From: Chlamydoabsidia padenii
Lineage: Eukaryota > Mucoromycota > Mucoromycetes > Mucorales > Cunninghamellaceae
Length of the DNA: 64,000 nucleotides
Direction of reading: 5' to 3'
Assembly: GCA_025330725.1 (NCBI GenBank)
Contig: JAIWND010000002.1
Location: 310,001-374,000 of the forward strand
Shown: piece by piece, positions 46,065 to 57,788 of the stretch
Layout of the letters: every line of letters begins with the position of its first letter
How positions within the stretch are numbered: the stretch's first letter is position 1
The notes under the pieces: generated by a model
Database searches by the model: none
Told to the model about the DNA's origin: nothing
Seen by the model: the letters and a program-made list of their open reading frames with translations, nothing else
Position numbers and translations under genes: made by a program

Positions 46065-48123
46065 ATGGATCAAGATCAACCCAACACTGGCAATTTGGTT
46101 AATAGTAAGTACAGTGAAAGAAAGAAACTAGGAAATCAGCTTTATGGATTATAATACAACTAATATCTCTTTTCTTACCTTTACATAGTCAATATAGGAC
46201 AAGTAAAAGAAAGTAAGTGGAGAGTGGACAGCGAAGATTCCGACAGTTGAATCTTGTTTGATCTTCAACATGATATTAATCCTTATAATGAACTAACAAA
46301 TAGGTCTATGCTGTTTGATCTGTGTTGAACTCTTTGAAAAACCTTATACCTTGGAATGCGGTAAAAAACAATCTACAACAGTTGTTGATCAGAAAAAACT
46401 GTGACATTCAAGACACTAACAAAGCTTTTTTTGTGATACTCTTCTTGGAATACAGGTCATTCTTATTGCCAAGTATGTTTACATCAATGGCTGAACAAAA
46501 AAAAATCATGTCCTGAATGTCGACTCCCTGTATCAAGGAAACCGTGTCCTTCATTTACCCTTCAAAAACTTGGTAATGCTTATAAAAAAAAGTCTACACC
46601 ACTTCTTTGGAATGCTAACGATTCTTCTCTACTTTACATTACTGCGGTTATGGTTCCACGGTTTGATACACACGCGTTATTTACATAGCCAATGTGTTCA
46701 AGCCACTGAAAATAGCACCACAAGCATCCAACACCGACTATGCAAACACAAGCCCTATTTGGAACACACTGTTTCCTAATCATAATCCTCGTGGCTACTT
46801 CCGCGATGAGGAAGATGATGTGTAAGTAGTAGATTAAAAAAAGGGGGGGAATGATGACTAAACAATGTTATGCAATAGTGCACGATGTACCGCTTGTATG
46901 AATGAACTCGAACCGGACGGTGAATGTCCCCACTGCGAACTTCACTACGAACTGGATGCTAACGACATCACACCTATTGATCTTGATTCTGAATCCGATA
47001 CGGGCAACCACAATGATGAAGACTCACTCTCTGAATCAGATCGCCACTTTGTGGTGAGTGATAATGAAATCGAATATGAAAGGTAAATATGACACGGGGA
47101 GGGATCATTACTGGATTATACTCACTGGCCAATTATAGTGATCACGACGGGGAATTTGACTACTCTGACGAATCGGATCACAACGAAGTACATCACATGG
47201 ACGATATACAAGATATCAGTGACGAAGAGGAACAGTATGAAGATCACGACGATGATGTGCCTTTTTTCAGCGACGAAGATCCCGACGACCAACCACCCTT
47301 TGATATGGACCAGTTTAGTGATCCCGACGATCACTCATCCTTTGAAGACGATTACATTAGCGATACTAATGATCAACCACCCTTTGATATGGACCAGTTT
47401 AGTGATCCCGACGATCACCCACCCTTTGAAGACGACCAGTTTAGTGATCCTGACGATCACCCACCCTTTGAAGACGACCAGTTTAGCGATCCTAATGACC
47501 AATCACCCTTTGAAGACGATATGGATCACTATGGAGGCAGCATTGGTATCAATGGTACCCGTGCTTCATCTCGAATGCCTCAAACGAATGGACTGCGACA
47601 ACTAAACACCAAAAACTACAACCACATTGATAGCGACAGTAGCAGCTCAAGTGAAGACGACGACGACGACGACGAAGACGCAGCTGATTATACCGGCCTT
47701 GTGGAATCTTGCAATACCTCCACATCAGCAAAAACAAACACACCAATAGGGGAAAAGAAACGAACTCGGAATTCGAACGATAACTCACAGGTATCAGCAG
47801 GACAACCTTCTCAAGACGCCAAATCTAAACAAAAGAAGCGAAAGATAACCATCAGCGGTTCGGATGACGACAATCAACCCGAATCATCACGACAATCCAA
47901 CAAGGCAACTCTGGAATCGACGACCACTAGTAGCACCAAGGGGAAGAAAAAGAAAATTAGGGCCACCAAGAACAAGTCTAAAGGGAAAGACTCTGCAACA
48001 AAAGCTGAAAACAACAAGACCAAAGACTCTACAACAAAAAAGGACAACAACAAGAACAATAAAAATAAGACCAAGAAGACGAAAAACAAGAAAAACAAGG
48101 CCAAGAAAGGTGTATCCACATAG
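46065..48123 (+). CDS. RING-finger E3 ubiquitin ligase with acidic repeats (519 aa)
   Basis: Exons: 46065..46104, 46189..46212, 46304..46360, 46456..46572, 46689..46821, 46879..47082 and 47139..48123. A C3HC4 RING covers residues about 24-65 (LCCLICVELFE, LECGHSYCQVCLHQW, KSCPECRLPV). A second Cys-rich segment ARCTACMNELEPDGECPHC follows near 130. The large last exon encodes an acidic low-complexity region with a 14-residue repeat (HPPFEDDQFSDPDD) built from 42-bp DNA repeats (47286-47520), then a Lys/Asn-rich basic tail. The RING plus a later C-x2-C block recalls CHFR-type ligases, but no FHA domain is present. An E3 function is inferred from the RING. Confidence 0.8.
47286..47520 (+). repeat. 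42-bp-period tandem repeat in the RING gene
   Basis: Imperfect direct repeats encode variants of PFEDDQFSDPDDHP. The clearest units run from about 47430. Repeat length is a multiple of three, so copy-number change keeps frame. All units remain acidic. Confidence 0.7.
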
Positions 48124-48616
48124 TCTAGACCCCTTCCCCTTTTTACTTATCCAATACCTTTACTTGCTTACTTTGTAGTACACACACCTAACGTAGTTAT
48201 ATCTCTTATTTTTTATCATCATTAGCTTATAAATCCCCCTTTTTTTATTTTAATAAAGATAGCATTGATCAAAAATCTTTGATGATGGACACATCTGTCT
48301 ATGTCTACATATAATCTTCTTTTTATTTTATTTTATAATGTTACACCTGTCTGTCTAAAACAAAGATTTGTCTTCCGCTTCAGAAAAGCATCAATAATAT
48401 ATACAAGGTGTTAATCGGTCCTAAATAGTGTTAGAGAGATGTATGTAGACTGTTAATTAGTTTGTCATTGGGTAATATTAGTCCCTTTTATTATTTTATT
48501 ACAATCAATGTGAGTTGTAGGGGATAAGTGATGGGGAATGATGTAAGCGGCAATCAATACCGCCAAGAGATAAAAAAAAAAGGGGGGGGAGAGAGAGAGT
48601 AAAAAACTAAACTAAA
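48124..48616. other. convergent intergenic region
   Basis: 3' flank of the RING gene with AATAAA at 48252-48257, and 3' flank of the bHLH gene. A run of A then G (about 48572-48588). Nothing else. Confidence 0.4.
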
Positions 48617-49665
48617 CTATCTTCGGCGTGAGGAGAATGACGGAGTTGATCGGGATGCCATCGGTTGAATGAATCCCGGAGAAGGAGGTAATCGGTGATG
48701 ATTTGACAGAAGCATAGATTCTACTAGTAACAAAAAAAAAAAAAAAGTATGAGAACAAGTTAGGCTGGCAATAAAAAAAAAGATGGGGACTTACGATACA
48801 AATCGGTAGTAGGCGATTGGAATAGAGCTAAACAGAAAGGTACATTAGTATAATATCATTTTTCAATGGAATACTTCCCCCCCCCGATCGACAAGTTTAC
48901 CTGGATCCAATTCTTTACGATCAAAAGAAGATTGATGCAAATCGTCCAATGAGCTAAACACATGAGGGGTTGATAATGGTGATGTTGGTGCAGTGAGTAA
49001 AGGTGTCAAGTCGTAAAGAGATGGCATGGCGGACATTGAAGTACCTACATTGGAGTGATGAAGAGACGTGTCGGTAGTAGGCGAAGTAGGTAGCGGATGA
49101 TAATTCTGTTGTTGTTGGCGCCTCTTGTTTGTTGTGGGTGTTGATACAGAAGCTGTGGGTGTGGGTGAAGAAGGCACACTAGTCCCATTCATCAATTGAG
49201 CCATCAATTGCTTGTTTTCCTTTTGAAGTTGGACGATTTGATACCGATACCGTTCTTCACGAGAGATGCTTTTCTTGACCCAATCCAATGCTTTTTCTAC
49301 AATTTGACTCTTTGAAGGACGTCGGTAGTTTATCAAGTTGGGTAATGCCTGGGCCAATTGTTGGAATTTGTTGTTCAAGCTTTCACGCCTAGCTCGTTCA
49401 ATAGCATTATGTTCCGCCCTTCGTTCGTCTTTACTTAAAGGTCTGGTATTAAAAACAGGTCAGTTTCCCCCACGTGCTCTCTGTCATCATAGTATACTTA
49501 CTTTTTAGAAGAGGGATGAGAGTCATAGTAATCGTCTTCGTCCATAGAAGGCATGTTGAGAGGATCATCCAAGTTGGCATTAGTAAAAGGGAACGGATCG
49601 ACATTCAAAAAAGAGTAGTTGGATTTCTGTGCCATGACATTGTTAAAGGAGGCTTCGGCATACAT
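48617..49665 (-). CDS. bHLH transcription factor (281 aa)
   Basis: Minus-strand exons: 49502..49665, 48901..49442, 48795..48827 and 48617..48723. The bHLH domain spans residues about 58-115: RRAEHNAIERARRESLNNKF gives the basic region with the His-Glu-Arg pattern (H-x3-E-x3-R) that reads CACGTG-type E-boxes. Helix 2 reads SKSQIVEKALDWVKK and continues into a short leucine-rich extension (QIVQLQKENKQL). The remainder is Ser/Thr/Pro- and Gln-rich and probably an activation region. An in-frame upstream ATG at 49665 was taken as the start; 49635 is an alternative. Targets are unknown. The GCGGGGGTTGAA copy at 49793-49804 is about 130 bp upstream. Confidence 0.88.
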
Positions 49666-50846
49666 TTGTGTTAAAGTTAAAAAAAAAAAAAAAGAAAAAA
49701 AAAAAAAGAAAAAAAAAAAAAAAGAAAGAAAGAAAAGAGAGAGAAGAATAAAAAGGAAAAGAATAGAAGTAAAAAGGCGGGAAGAGAGGGAAGCGGGGGT
49801 TGAATATTTTATGCAGACTACTGTACATGTAAATCGTCAGACAGTGTGAGGCATGGCTTTCCCGTCTTTCCGGTTATTTGTACCCATGATTTATCAAAAG
49901 ACTACCATTGACGCTTATGCTAAACTTTACTTGTTTATCAAGGTAATACTTTACTCCCATTGTTCATCTCTCCTCCTTGTTTTAATGTTTACCACTGACC
50001 AAATAAGGAACCCAATCTATTTGTTACTGAATACCTACATGTCATCGGAAACAATAACATTATCACATTTGTTTTGGTTTTTCCAAAATTCATGCACAGA
50101 CGCGGTTATACAGCTCATCAAAGATAAACATTACTTTTTATTTCACCCTGAAAAAGTAATTCCTATTTTCGTAACCTAATCCGTGGTAACAACTAAATTG
50201 TTCTCTATCATTCTATGAAAAAAAAAAAAAAAAAACCTGCCATCCCAGACCTGTCAGATCTCTTATGCTACACAGGAAAAATCAGGCCCAAGAATTCAAA
50301 TCCCGCTGTTATAAAATAAAGTTCACACCAACATGCCAATCATCCACCATGTCATTTCCATAAGGTATCCTGATCACAAAAGTGTGATCTTCTTTTTGTA
50401 CAAAAAAGTTTTCTGAATCATAATCGAAGAGTGGCCTGTTTTTTTTTTTTGACAGTGGTACTAGGGTCTTATAGTTAATGATTGTCATCATGTTCCTCAT
50501 GCCTATATTTATACTCTATAGGCATGCCGAATAGCAGAATCGTCATGAATCGATCGAAGGTTTTTTTTTTTTAACGATTCCTGTAACAGCGTCATTATTT
50601 CTATTTTTGCTGATCAGGAAGAATATCTGACTTTATCCATTTTTGAAACCTCGATCTGTGTTACCCCATGTAAACATTCGACCATTACAAACAACAACAT
50701 CAAAGGAGAATAACATGTTTATTAAATAAGTAAATACAAAGAAGAATAATCTAACTATTATGAATGGAATCTTAAAGAAGGGTGATGATAAATGTCTAAT
50801 AAAAATAAAGGGTAATATATAAGGGTTGATAAACGTCTAGTTTAGT
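49666..50846. other. long intergenic region with a doubtful small ORF
   Basis: Promoter side of the bHLH gene is dominated by an A-rich tract (49680-49775), its pyrimidine-rich leader on the minus strand. A motif TTCAAATCCCGC is at 50295-50306. A two-exon candidate ORF is listed separately. The rest is AT-rich. Confidence 0.45.
49853..50127 (+). CDS. doubtful small two-exon ORF (69 aa)
   Basis: Joining 49853..49942 and 50008..50127 through a 65-nt GT-AG intron gives a continuous frame: MAFPSFRLFVPMIYQK, then DAYAKLYLFIK and EPNLFVTEYLHVIG, ending HRRGYTAHQR before a stop. Intron size is typical for this genome. No domain is recognised, and the second exon also has an open alternative frame, so the call is weak. 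Confidence 0.25.
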
Positions 50847-52620
50847 TTAATCGGCTTGGAATTTGGCCCGTAGTTGTGATACTTTGGATTCCAATTTCTG
50901 TTGTCGTCCAGAGGAAGTAGAATTAGAAGGTGATGGAACTGGTGATCCAGTACTGCTAGTTGATTTTCCACTGTTGACAGATGAAGTGGACATAGACGGG
51001 GCAAGGTAAGAGGCACCATTAGGTAAAGCAAACCCACCGGCATCCATACGACTCCCAGGTGTTCCTAGTGGCTGGCGATATTGCTGTTGAGGAGAAGGCT
51101 GGAATACCGCTTGAGGGCTCAGAATACGTGACATTTCTTCATATGGTCGTGGTGGTGAGTAGTTGGTGTAGAATTGATAAAGTTTTTGATGATCCGGTAA
51201 ACCCTATTTCCCCCCCCCCAGAATGAATCATTAGTTAGTTACACATGTTCATCTATTATTATTACTACTCTTTTTATATAAATACTTTACCAAATAAACA
51301 GTTGAGAATCCACCAGCATGGCCATGTGGTTGAGGTGCGGGAAAGGATTGATCTTGAAGAGAAGCTGATTGAGGTCGAGGTGACATTGGTGCTAAAGGTA
51401 AATCATCTTCTTCATTTCTATTTGGTTCCTCGTTATTTTCCACGGCATCTGGTTTGTGTAGAGAGAATAGCGAGTTTTGCTTTAAAGGATGTTCTTGTCT
51501 TGCTGGTTGAGGTGATGGTGTCCTGGACGTGTCATTATTTTCATCAATATCATCGTCACCATTGTCATCCTGTTGAGTATCTTCAGTGTTGGTAGATTCG
51601 GATTGAGTTGGTTCTGGTGCAGGAGCAGGAGGTAGTTTCTTGTTTTTCGACACCAGAGGGTTACGACCATGATGAGAAGTAAGTGTACGCCGGACTTTGG
51701 CTCCATCAGGTTTCCAGTGTTCCATTGCATAAGTAGCATCGTTAAGAATACGGTTTGTTTGTTCCGATCCTATAAACACAAATTAAAAATCTTAAGTACC
51801 AAGTCATTCCTTCCTTTTTTTTTTTCTTTCTTTTCTTTCAGTTACATACCTTTATAAGCCTGACGTTCTTCACCATCCTTCACCGGTGTTACATCCAGTT
51901 CATCCACAATGTACTTTCCAAAGGAAGAGATGACGTCTGTCTTGTTGGCCATTTCATGCATCCCATTGAGTAAGAGGTAGAAGGCTTCCCGTACCGCCAC
52001 ACGTTTAAAGTTATCCATTTCACGTTCATCAACTGCAGTGGCTTGTTGTAAAGTAGCCAATTGTTGTTTGAGATCCATCAGTTTGTCCACAGCACCAGGA
52101 TGATCTTGTTCCAGTCGTTCAATGCTTTCTTCCAACTTGTGCTTCTTTTCGCGACTAGAATACAATGTGCTTTCCCGTTCCGCAATAGATTTCAATGTCA
52201 GTTGATATTGGTCATAACTGCCTACGTTTATAAAAAGATGAGTAATCATGGTTAGTTTTATATATATATATATATATCAAGTGGAATTGCTCAGCGTTAC
52301 CTGCAAAGTTGACAAGGATTTCAGACCATTTGATCATCAAGTTTCCCATTTTTTGAGTGACATCCTATTATTAAAGTTAGAAAAGAGTAAGTCAGGCCAA
52401 AGTTGTTATTGGTTTTAATGTTATAAAAGTGCCTTACCGTCAAGTCATCACCCAAAGGTCGGCCATACAAGATGGTGTCGTTGGCAGCTAAACGTTGTTC
52501 GTCAGCAAGGAGAAGCCAGTGAGATTGAAGTTTCTTTTCATCGTCCAAGAGTTGTTGAAGAGCAGGATCATGTTGGCTGGTCTTGTTGGTAAAAGAATGA
52601 AACGGATTAAAAGAAAACAT
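50847..52620 (-). CDS. PIL1: eisosome core component, PIL1/LSP1 type BAR protein (484 aa)
   Basis: Minus-strand exons: 52438..52620, 52301..52364, 51850..52221, 51291..51769 and 50847..51203. The BAR domain (about residues 15-215) matches the Pil1 family: SYDQYQLTLKSIAERE, SSREKKHKLEESIERLE, VREAFYLLLNGMHEMAN, FGKYIVDELDVTPVKDGEERQAY. Pil1 proteins assemble into half-cylinders that shape plasma-membrane furrows (eisosomes). The C-terminal 250 residues are low complexity, with a Pro/Gln/Asp-rich region and a Ser-rich stretch, and end in a short predicted coil (KLESKVSQLRAKFQAD). This tail is longer than in yeast Pil1. It is transcribed divergently from a claudin-like gene across 237 bp. Confidence 0.9.
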
Positions 52621-52857
52621 GAGGGGTTAAGAATGACAAGTGATACAGAGTTCAAAAATAAAAATAAAAAAAAAGGAGCCAGGAAAGAAGAAGTATCAAG
52701 GAGAGAGCCTATTTATATTCAGTGATAATTCAGCTCCGCCACCCAATGCCCAATGACATCATGATATAAAAAAAGATGGATACCTTTTTAAGCATATCGA
52801 ACGAATTTTTCGTCTCTCTCTTTCTTCTCATTCTCACTCACCAGCACCTCTTCAACA
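52621..52857. promoter_or_regulatory. divergent promoter shared by PIL1 and a claudin-like gene
   Basis: A compact 237-bp intergene between the PIL1 start (52620, minus) and the claudin-like start (52858, plus). The PIL1 side is purine-rich, that is pyrimidine-rich in its own direction. The plus side has a long pyrimidine tract (52811-52850). A variant CTCCGCC motif sits at about 52733. Co-regulation is inferred, not shown. Confidence 0.5.
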
Positions 52858-53869
52858 ATGGCAGTATCCCTTTTAGCCTATGTTGTCATTTTCTTTGTGT
52901 TCACTTGTAGTTACATTCTAAATATCGTCGCCTTGGTCCTCCCTAAATGGTACAGTAGGAAAAAAAAAAAAAAGCCAAGCATAGATACTAACCTGTATTA
53001 TATGATATGACTTTTTTGGATAGGTTGACCTTCATTACACCTTCTCCTTTTTATACCGAAACACATTATGGTCTCTTCAAACTCTGTAGAAGGTATATAT
53101 ATATATTCATTGACAAGGAAGGTGGTGCAAGGAGTCTAATCTTACCAACTTTATCTTTTTTTTCTTCTCTTAGTTTTACAAAATGCCGGGCCTTCCCTTC
53201 AAGTGATAGACATGACTGTGATGAAGGTAAAAAAGAACACTATAATAATATCATTTATAATTTCTTAACATGCTTTGGATATTCTCCCTCTTTGATAGAT
53301 GGCTTTTGTGAATTATGGTAAGTTCTATGGCAGATGATCAGCTGGTGGGCGCTAAATAAAACCCATGGATCTTTATCAATCAACACCTTTTACATTCTCT
53401 AGGCGTGGGGCAGCAGCTGGAATGGTGCTGAGTGTGATTCTCGGTGCTATTGTTATACTTGCTTTGATAGGAACCATGTGTAGTGGACGACGAAAGCGGG
53501 CGAAGGCTTGGGCTACTCTGTCTGGGTAAGTGGAACGAACTAGTATGATAGCAACATGATAACTCATTCCCTTCTTTTTTTATCAGACTCTTTGTCCTTT
53601 ATGGTAAGAAAAGGAAAAATAAGGGTACGGGGTGTGTGTATATAAAACTAATCTTTTGTTTATTCGTAGCTATTCCTCAAGTCATGTCTATGGGTATTAT
53701 CGCTTACTTGTACAATTCAAGCGCTACTTTTTATATCGGCACACGATACGATGTCTCATTTATCCTCTGTATCATTAGCTGGTGTCTTAGTGTCGTCTTG
53801 GCTGTTGCACTCTCTTTAGTAGCACTCGTCGGTCCCCCTGAATATGCTTATAACTCTATTGACTCTTAA
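52858..53869 (+). CDS. claudin-like / SUR7-like tetraspan membrane protein (190 aa, 7 exons)
   Basis: Exons: 52858..52949, 53024..53092, 53174..53226, 53299..53317, 53403..53525, 53587..53603 and 53670..53869. Four hydrophobic segments are seen: residues about 5-28, 78-98, about 115-137 and about 150-178. The first extracellular loop contains W, then GLFKLC and FTKC, the W-GLW-C-C-like pattern of the claudin/PMP22/SUR7 superfamily. A basic patch (RRKRAKAW) faces the cytosol after the second helix. Fungal members include Sur7, a marker of the eisosome domain, fitting its PIL1 neighbour. Assignment to the superfamily is by pattern only. Very small exons (19 and 17 nt) are characteristic of this gene. 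Confidence 0.72.
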
Positions 53870-54029
53870 TCCTTTTTTATATAACATACTTCTTTTTATC
53901 TCCCCCAATAAACTTGATTTTTTTTTTTCTTTTAAAAAAAAAAATACTGTTTGTTGATCTTATACTGATACAAATGGTTGTTCTACTCCTTGGGTATGCT
54001 CTACTGCCAAGAGTTGCAGGACAGCATTA

Positions 54030-54041
54030 GCGGGGATTTAA
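54030..54041 (-). promoter_or_regulatory. CCCGC dispersed motif upstream of RRP3
   Basis: GCGGGGATTTAA lies 112 bp before the RRP3 start. It is a variant of the reverse consensus. A related AGGGATTGAA follows. Function is inferred. Confidence 0.3.
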
Positions 54042-54141
54042 TAGGGATTGAATTTTTTTTTCTTCTTCCCGGTGGCTGCAATTTTTTTTAAACATCTCTT
54101 CTTCTCTTCCACTGGATAGATCCTCAGATTATAAATACAAA

Positions 54142-55775
54142 ATGCCTGAAGTAGAACAGAAATCAACCGTCGATTTTGAAGCACTTGCCAAGAAAACTCC
54201 TTCTGAAACTCTCTTCTCTGAATTGGTAAGTAACTGAAAACTATGGTTTAAATTACTAACTTGTTTTTATAATAGGGTGTCTCCAAAGAACTGTGCGATG
54301 CTTGTGAAAAACTTGGTTTCAAGCACCCTACTGAAATTCAAAAAGATTCGATACCTTGGGCTTTGGAAGGCCGGGATATTATTGGTTTGGCTCAAACTGG
54401 GTCGGGTAAAACTGCTGCCTTTGCTTTACCCATTATTCAGCGCTTGTGGGATAATCCTCAAGCGTTCTTTGCCTGTGTCATGGCCCCTACCAGGCAAGTC
54501 AATACAAACACACAACTAGCGACTATCAAGCCAACTAATATATGTATGTTTTATATAGAGAACTGGCCTATCAAATTGCTGAAACCTTTGAAGGACTTGG
54601 ATCGATCATTGGTGTACGATGTGCAGTTATTGTGGGTGGTATGGATATGATGACTCAATCCATTGCCCTCTCCAAGCGACCTCATATTATTGTGTGTACT
54701 CCTGGACGACTTCAAGATCATTTGGAAAACACAAAAGGATTCAGTCTACGCACTCTCAAATACTTGGTCATGGATGAAGCCGATCGATTGTTGGACTTGG
54801 ATTTTGGACCCAAAATTGATCAAATTCTCAAGGTACTTCCTCGGGAACGAAATACTTTCTTATTCTCGGCTACTATGACAACCAAGGTGGCGAAATTACA
54901 AAGAGCTAGTTTGTCTAAACCTGTCAAAGTGGAAGTGGCAACAAAGTAAGTAAAAGCTAGGAGGGGGGGGGAATAGTGTGATGATACTAATGAATTTTGT
55001 TTTGTTTTTTATTTTAGATACTCTACTGTCAAGACTTTGTTACAATACTACCTCTTTTTCCCTTTGAAGCATAAGGATGTCTATATGGTCCACTTACTCA
55101 ACGAACTTGCTGGCAATTCAACCATCATCTTTACCCGAACTTGCAATGATACACAAAAAATCGCCATCATGTTACGAAATCTTGGATTCGGTGCGGTCCC
55201 TTTACATGGTCAACTTGCTCAATCAAAACGTTTGGGTGCTCTTAACAAATTCAAGTCGGGTTCCCGAACTATCTTGGTGGCGACTGATGTGGCTAGTCGG
55301 TAAGTGGAGGGGGGGTGGGAAAAGAAAGAATAAAAAACTAAATCCTCCATTTTTATATATTAGTGGTATTGATATCCCATCAGTAGACGTGGTCATCAAC
55401 TATGATGTTCCTCAATCCTCCAAAGATTATATCCATCGTGTGGGACGTACAGCTCGAGCAGGTCGATCCGGTAAATCAATCACCTTTGTCACTCAATACG
55501 ATGTTGAACTCATTCAACGGATCGAAAAGGATTTGGAACGTAAATTGGATGCCTTCCCGGTGGAGAAGGACGAAGTAATGATGCTACAGGAACGTGTATT
55601 TGAAGCCCAGCGAATTGCCGTGCTGGAATTGAAGGAACAAGGCGGTGCTCGGGGATCCAAGCGTGGTGCTAGACCTGAATCTGATAACGAAGATGATGCC
55701 GACCTTGAAGAAAAGACTGGTGGACACAAGCAAAACAAGAAATTCAAGCAAAAGAAACAACAACGACGAAACTAG
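54142..55775 (+). CDS. RRP3: DEAD-box RNA helicase, RRP3/DDX47 type (460 aa)
   Basis: Exons: 54142..54225, 54276..54493, 54559..54945, 55018..55299 and 55364..55775. Motifs in order: Q motif GFKHPTEIQ, motif I AQTGSGKT, Ia APTRELAYQ, Ib [29 protein letters not shown], and [13 protein letters not shown]. The best family match is Rrp3/DDX47, a nucleolar helicase for early pre-rRNA (18S) processing. A basic Lys/Gln-rich C-terminus ([15 protein letters not shown]) follows. Intron 2 uses a GC donor (ACCAG|GCAAGT at 54494), needed to join APTR to ELAYQ. The fifth exon start is frame-derived and could be off by one base. A polyadenylation signal is at 55881-55886. Confidence 0.94.
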
Positions 55776-57287
55776 GGTGTATCGATTAGCTTTTGTTATA
55801 TTAGACTAGTTTACTATTTATACATACTATAGCATCATGAATCTTGTCTTCTTGATATCTACTTTTAAATCTTTCATATAAATAAACACAATGCATAAAC
55901 ATTCTCTTTATCTCTTTTTGGACTTTGTAGGGCGGAGGCGAACTACTTTCAAGTACAGAATGTATGAAAATCTGGATGTATATGGGTATATAGCTTTAAA
56001 AGTGTATTGTCTTGAAAGATGGCATTGAACATGGTCTTTAGTGGCAGCATGTGCATGTTCACTTTGATTGACCTATTCAAAGTTGGAGAATCTCTTTCTT
56101 CTCAGGCACCAGTAGCTGGATTTGAATTCAAAATTCATGCAAGTTTAAAATGGATGGGCTTACTAGTTTTATTAAATAAAAGCAACAATGAAATATAAAA
56201 TGTTTGAAAGTGGTTGAAAGAAATGATCAAAAGCAATTATACATAGGAAAAGAAATCAAACAATCAGTTAGTACTGTGATCAGCCCCTTTTGTCTATAAA
56301 AATGATAAAACTTACCACTTGAATGATAAAAAATACCATCGAAGTGCAGTGTGTGTGGGTTGCGATAACTTCCCGGAAAGGATTTGAAATGGTAAGGAAT
56401 GGAGACAAAGGAGTGGAGACAAAGGAATGGAGAAAGAGAGAGACAGAGAGGATTCATCCAGCCATATTAGAGGTGGAGGAAGGAGGGCGGAAAGAAGACA
56501 CAAAGGATGAAGGGAAAAAAAAAAAGTTGGCGAACAGTGTTGAGGAAATGATAGCGTGTGAAAATTGATGGTGAACCAATCATTCAAAACAATGGATAAG
56601 AATGTCTCAAAGATAGGAGGTGGTCAGTGCTGGGGAAATTGTACGATTTTTAGGATTATGTTTAGATGTAGTCACTCAAATCAACAAAAAATAAGTGATA
56701 TGAAAAGATGGGGTCTTTATTAAACGTCAAATGGTTATGGTATTTAGGTTGAAATCCAAGAACCAATTCCCTTGTGTCAATCTGTCCGAACTTGCGATGA
56801 CTTTTACCTGTCATGGAATCCACTTCGTGTTCAAACCCCGCTTTACCTTGATACTAAGATTTTGGGCGGGCTCTCCTCGCTCCATTATTAAAGGATGCTA
56901 ATGATTAAAGTGGTGATGTGAATACTATCATCCATTTCCAATATACTTTACCGCAAAATTCAAGCGTCAAGAGCCTTGTGTCAGTCTATCCAAGCTTTTA
57001 ATGAGTTTTACCTGTCTTTTGCAAGAAAAAGGACGAAGACTTTTTTACAAACAAAAGCAAAATCATTTTCAAATCCCGCCAGTCGCTAGTCAGAGTTGGA
57101 AGAAGCTTAACCGCTCCATTGTCAACGGATGCTAATGATTAAAGTGGCCATGTGGACACTTTGACTCATTTCCATCATACTTTACCGCAAAATCAAGTAA
57201 CAAGATCCATTTGTTAGCATGTTTAAGCTTGCAATGACTTTTACCTTTCCTTCGCGGCGAAGGTATTTTTTTCCTGATAGACGAAAG

Positions 57288-57364
57288 AATTCCCTTCCCC
57301 CTGAAATCACGTAATTTGAAACCCAACCAGACCTGAAAATGAGTGCCGTTACATTGCCTGAACA
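57288..57364 (-). repeat. inverted repeat arm A (possible retroelement gag fragment)
   Basis: Reverse complement reads GGCACTCATTTTCAGGTCTGG and is about 80 percent identical to arm B at 57713-57788. In one frame both arms translate to NGTHFQVW followed by GFKLRDF, similar to the N-terminal part of Ty1/Copia-type Gag. Most differences between arms are synonymous in this frame, which hints at coding origin. Confidence 0.4.
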
Positions 57365-57712
57365 AAAAGATGCACTACCCCAACAAGCACCCCCACCCTG
57401 TATCAAAACACAAATCTCATTCTACATCCTTTTTTGTTTCATTACAAAAGTCAGGTCGTAGAACAAAAATTGACACACAAGACAAATCTTGGTTCAAAAC
57501 CCGCTTACCCTCGCCTTGAATCTTGGGAGTGCTCTACTGGCTTAATGGACAAGCGATGCTAATGATTAAAGTGACCATGAGCATTCCTTAACCTACTTCC
57601 AACAAACTTTACATAATGGTCATTGTACCAAGTACCTTGTATGGAGCAATATAGTCTCAAGATCGTTTTAACCTGATTTTTGTGAAAAAAAAGGATGTTG
57701 AATGAGATTGTG

Positions 57713-57788
57713 TTTTGAGGCGATTCAACGGTACTCATTTTCAAGTCTGGTCGGGCTTCAAATTACGTGATTTTTGGGGGATGGGAAA
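57713..57788 (+). repeat. inverted repeat arm B (possible retroelement gag fragment)
   Basis: Plus-strand counterpart of arm A, about 350 bp away in opposite orientation. It reads FNGTHFQVWSGFKLRDF in frame, then loses similarity. No protease, integrase or reverse transcriptase is present nearby. Confidence 0.4.
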
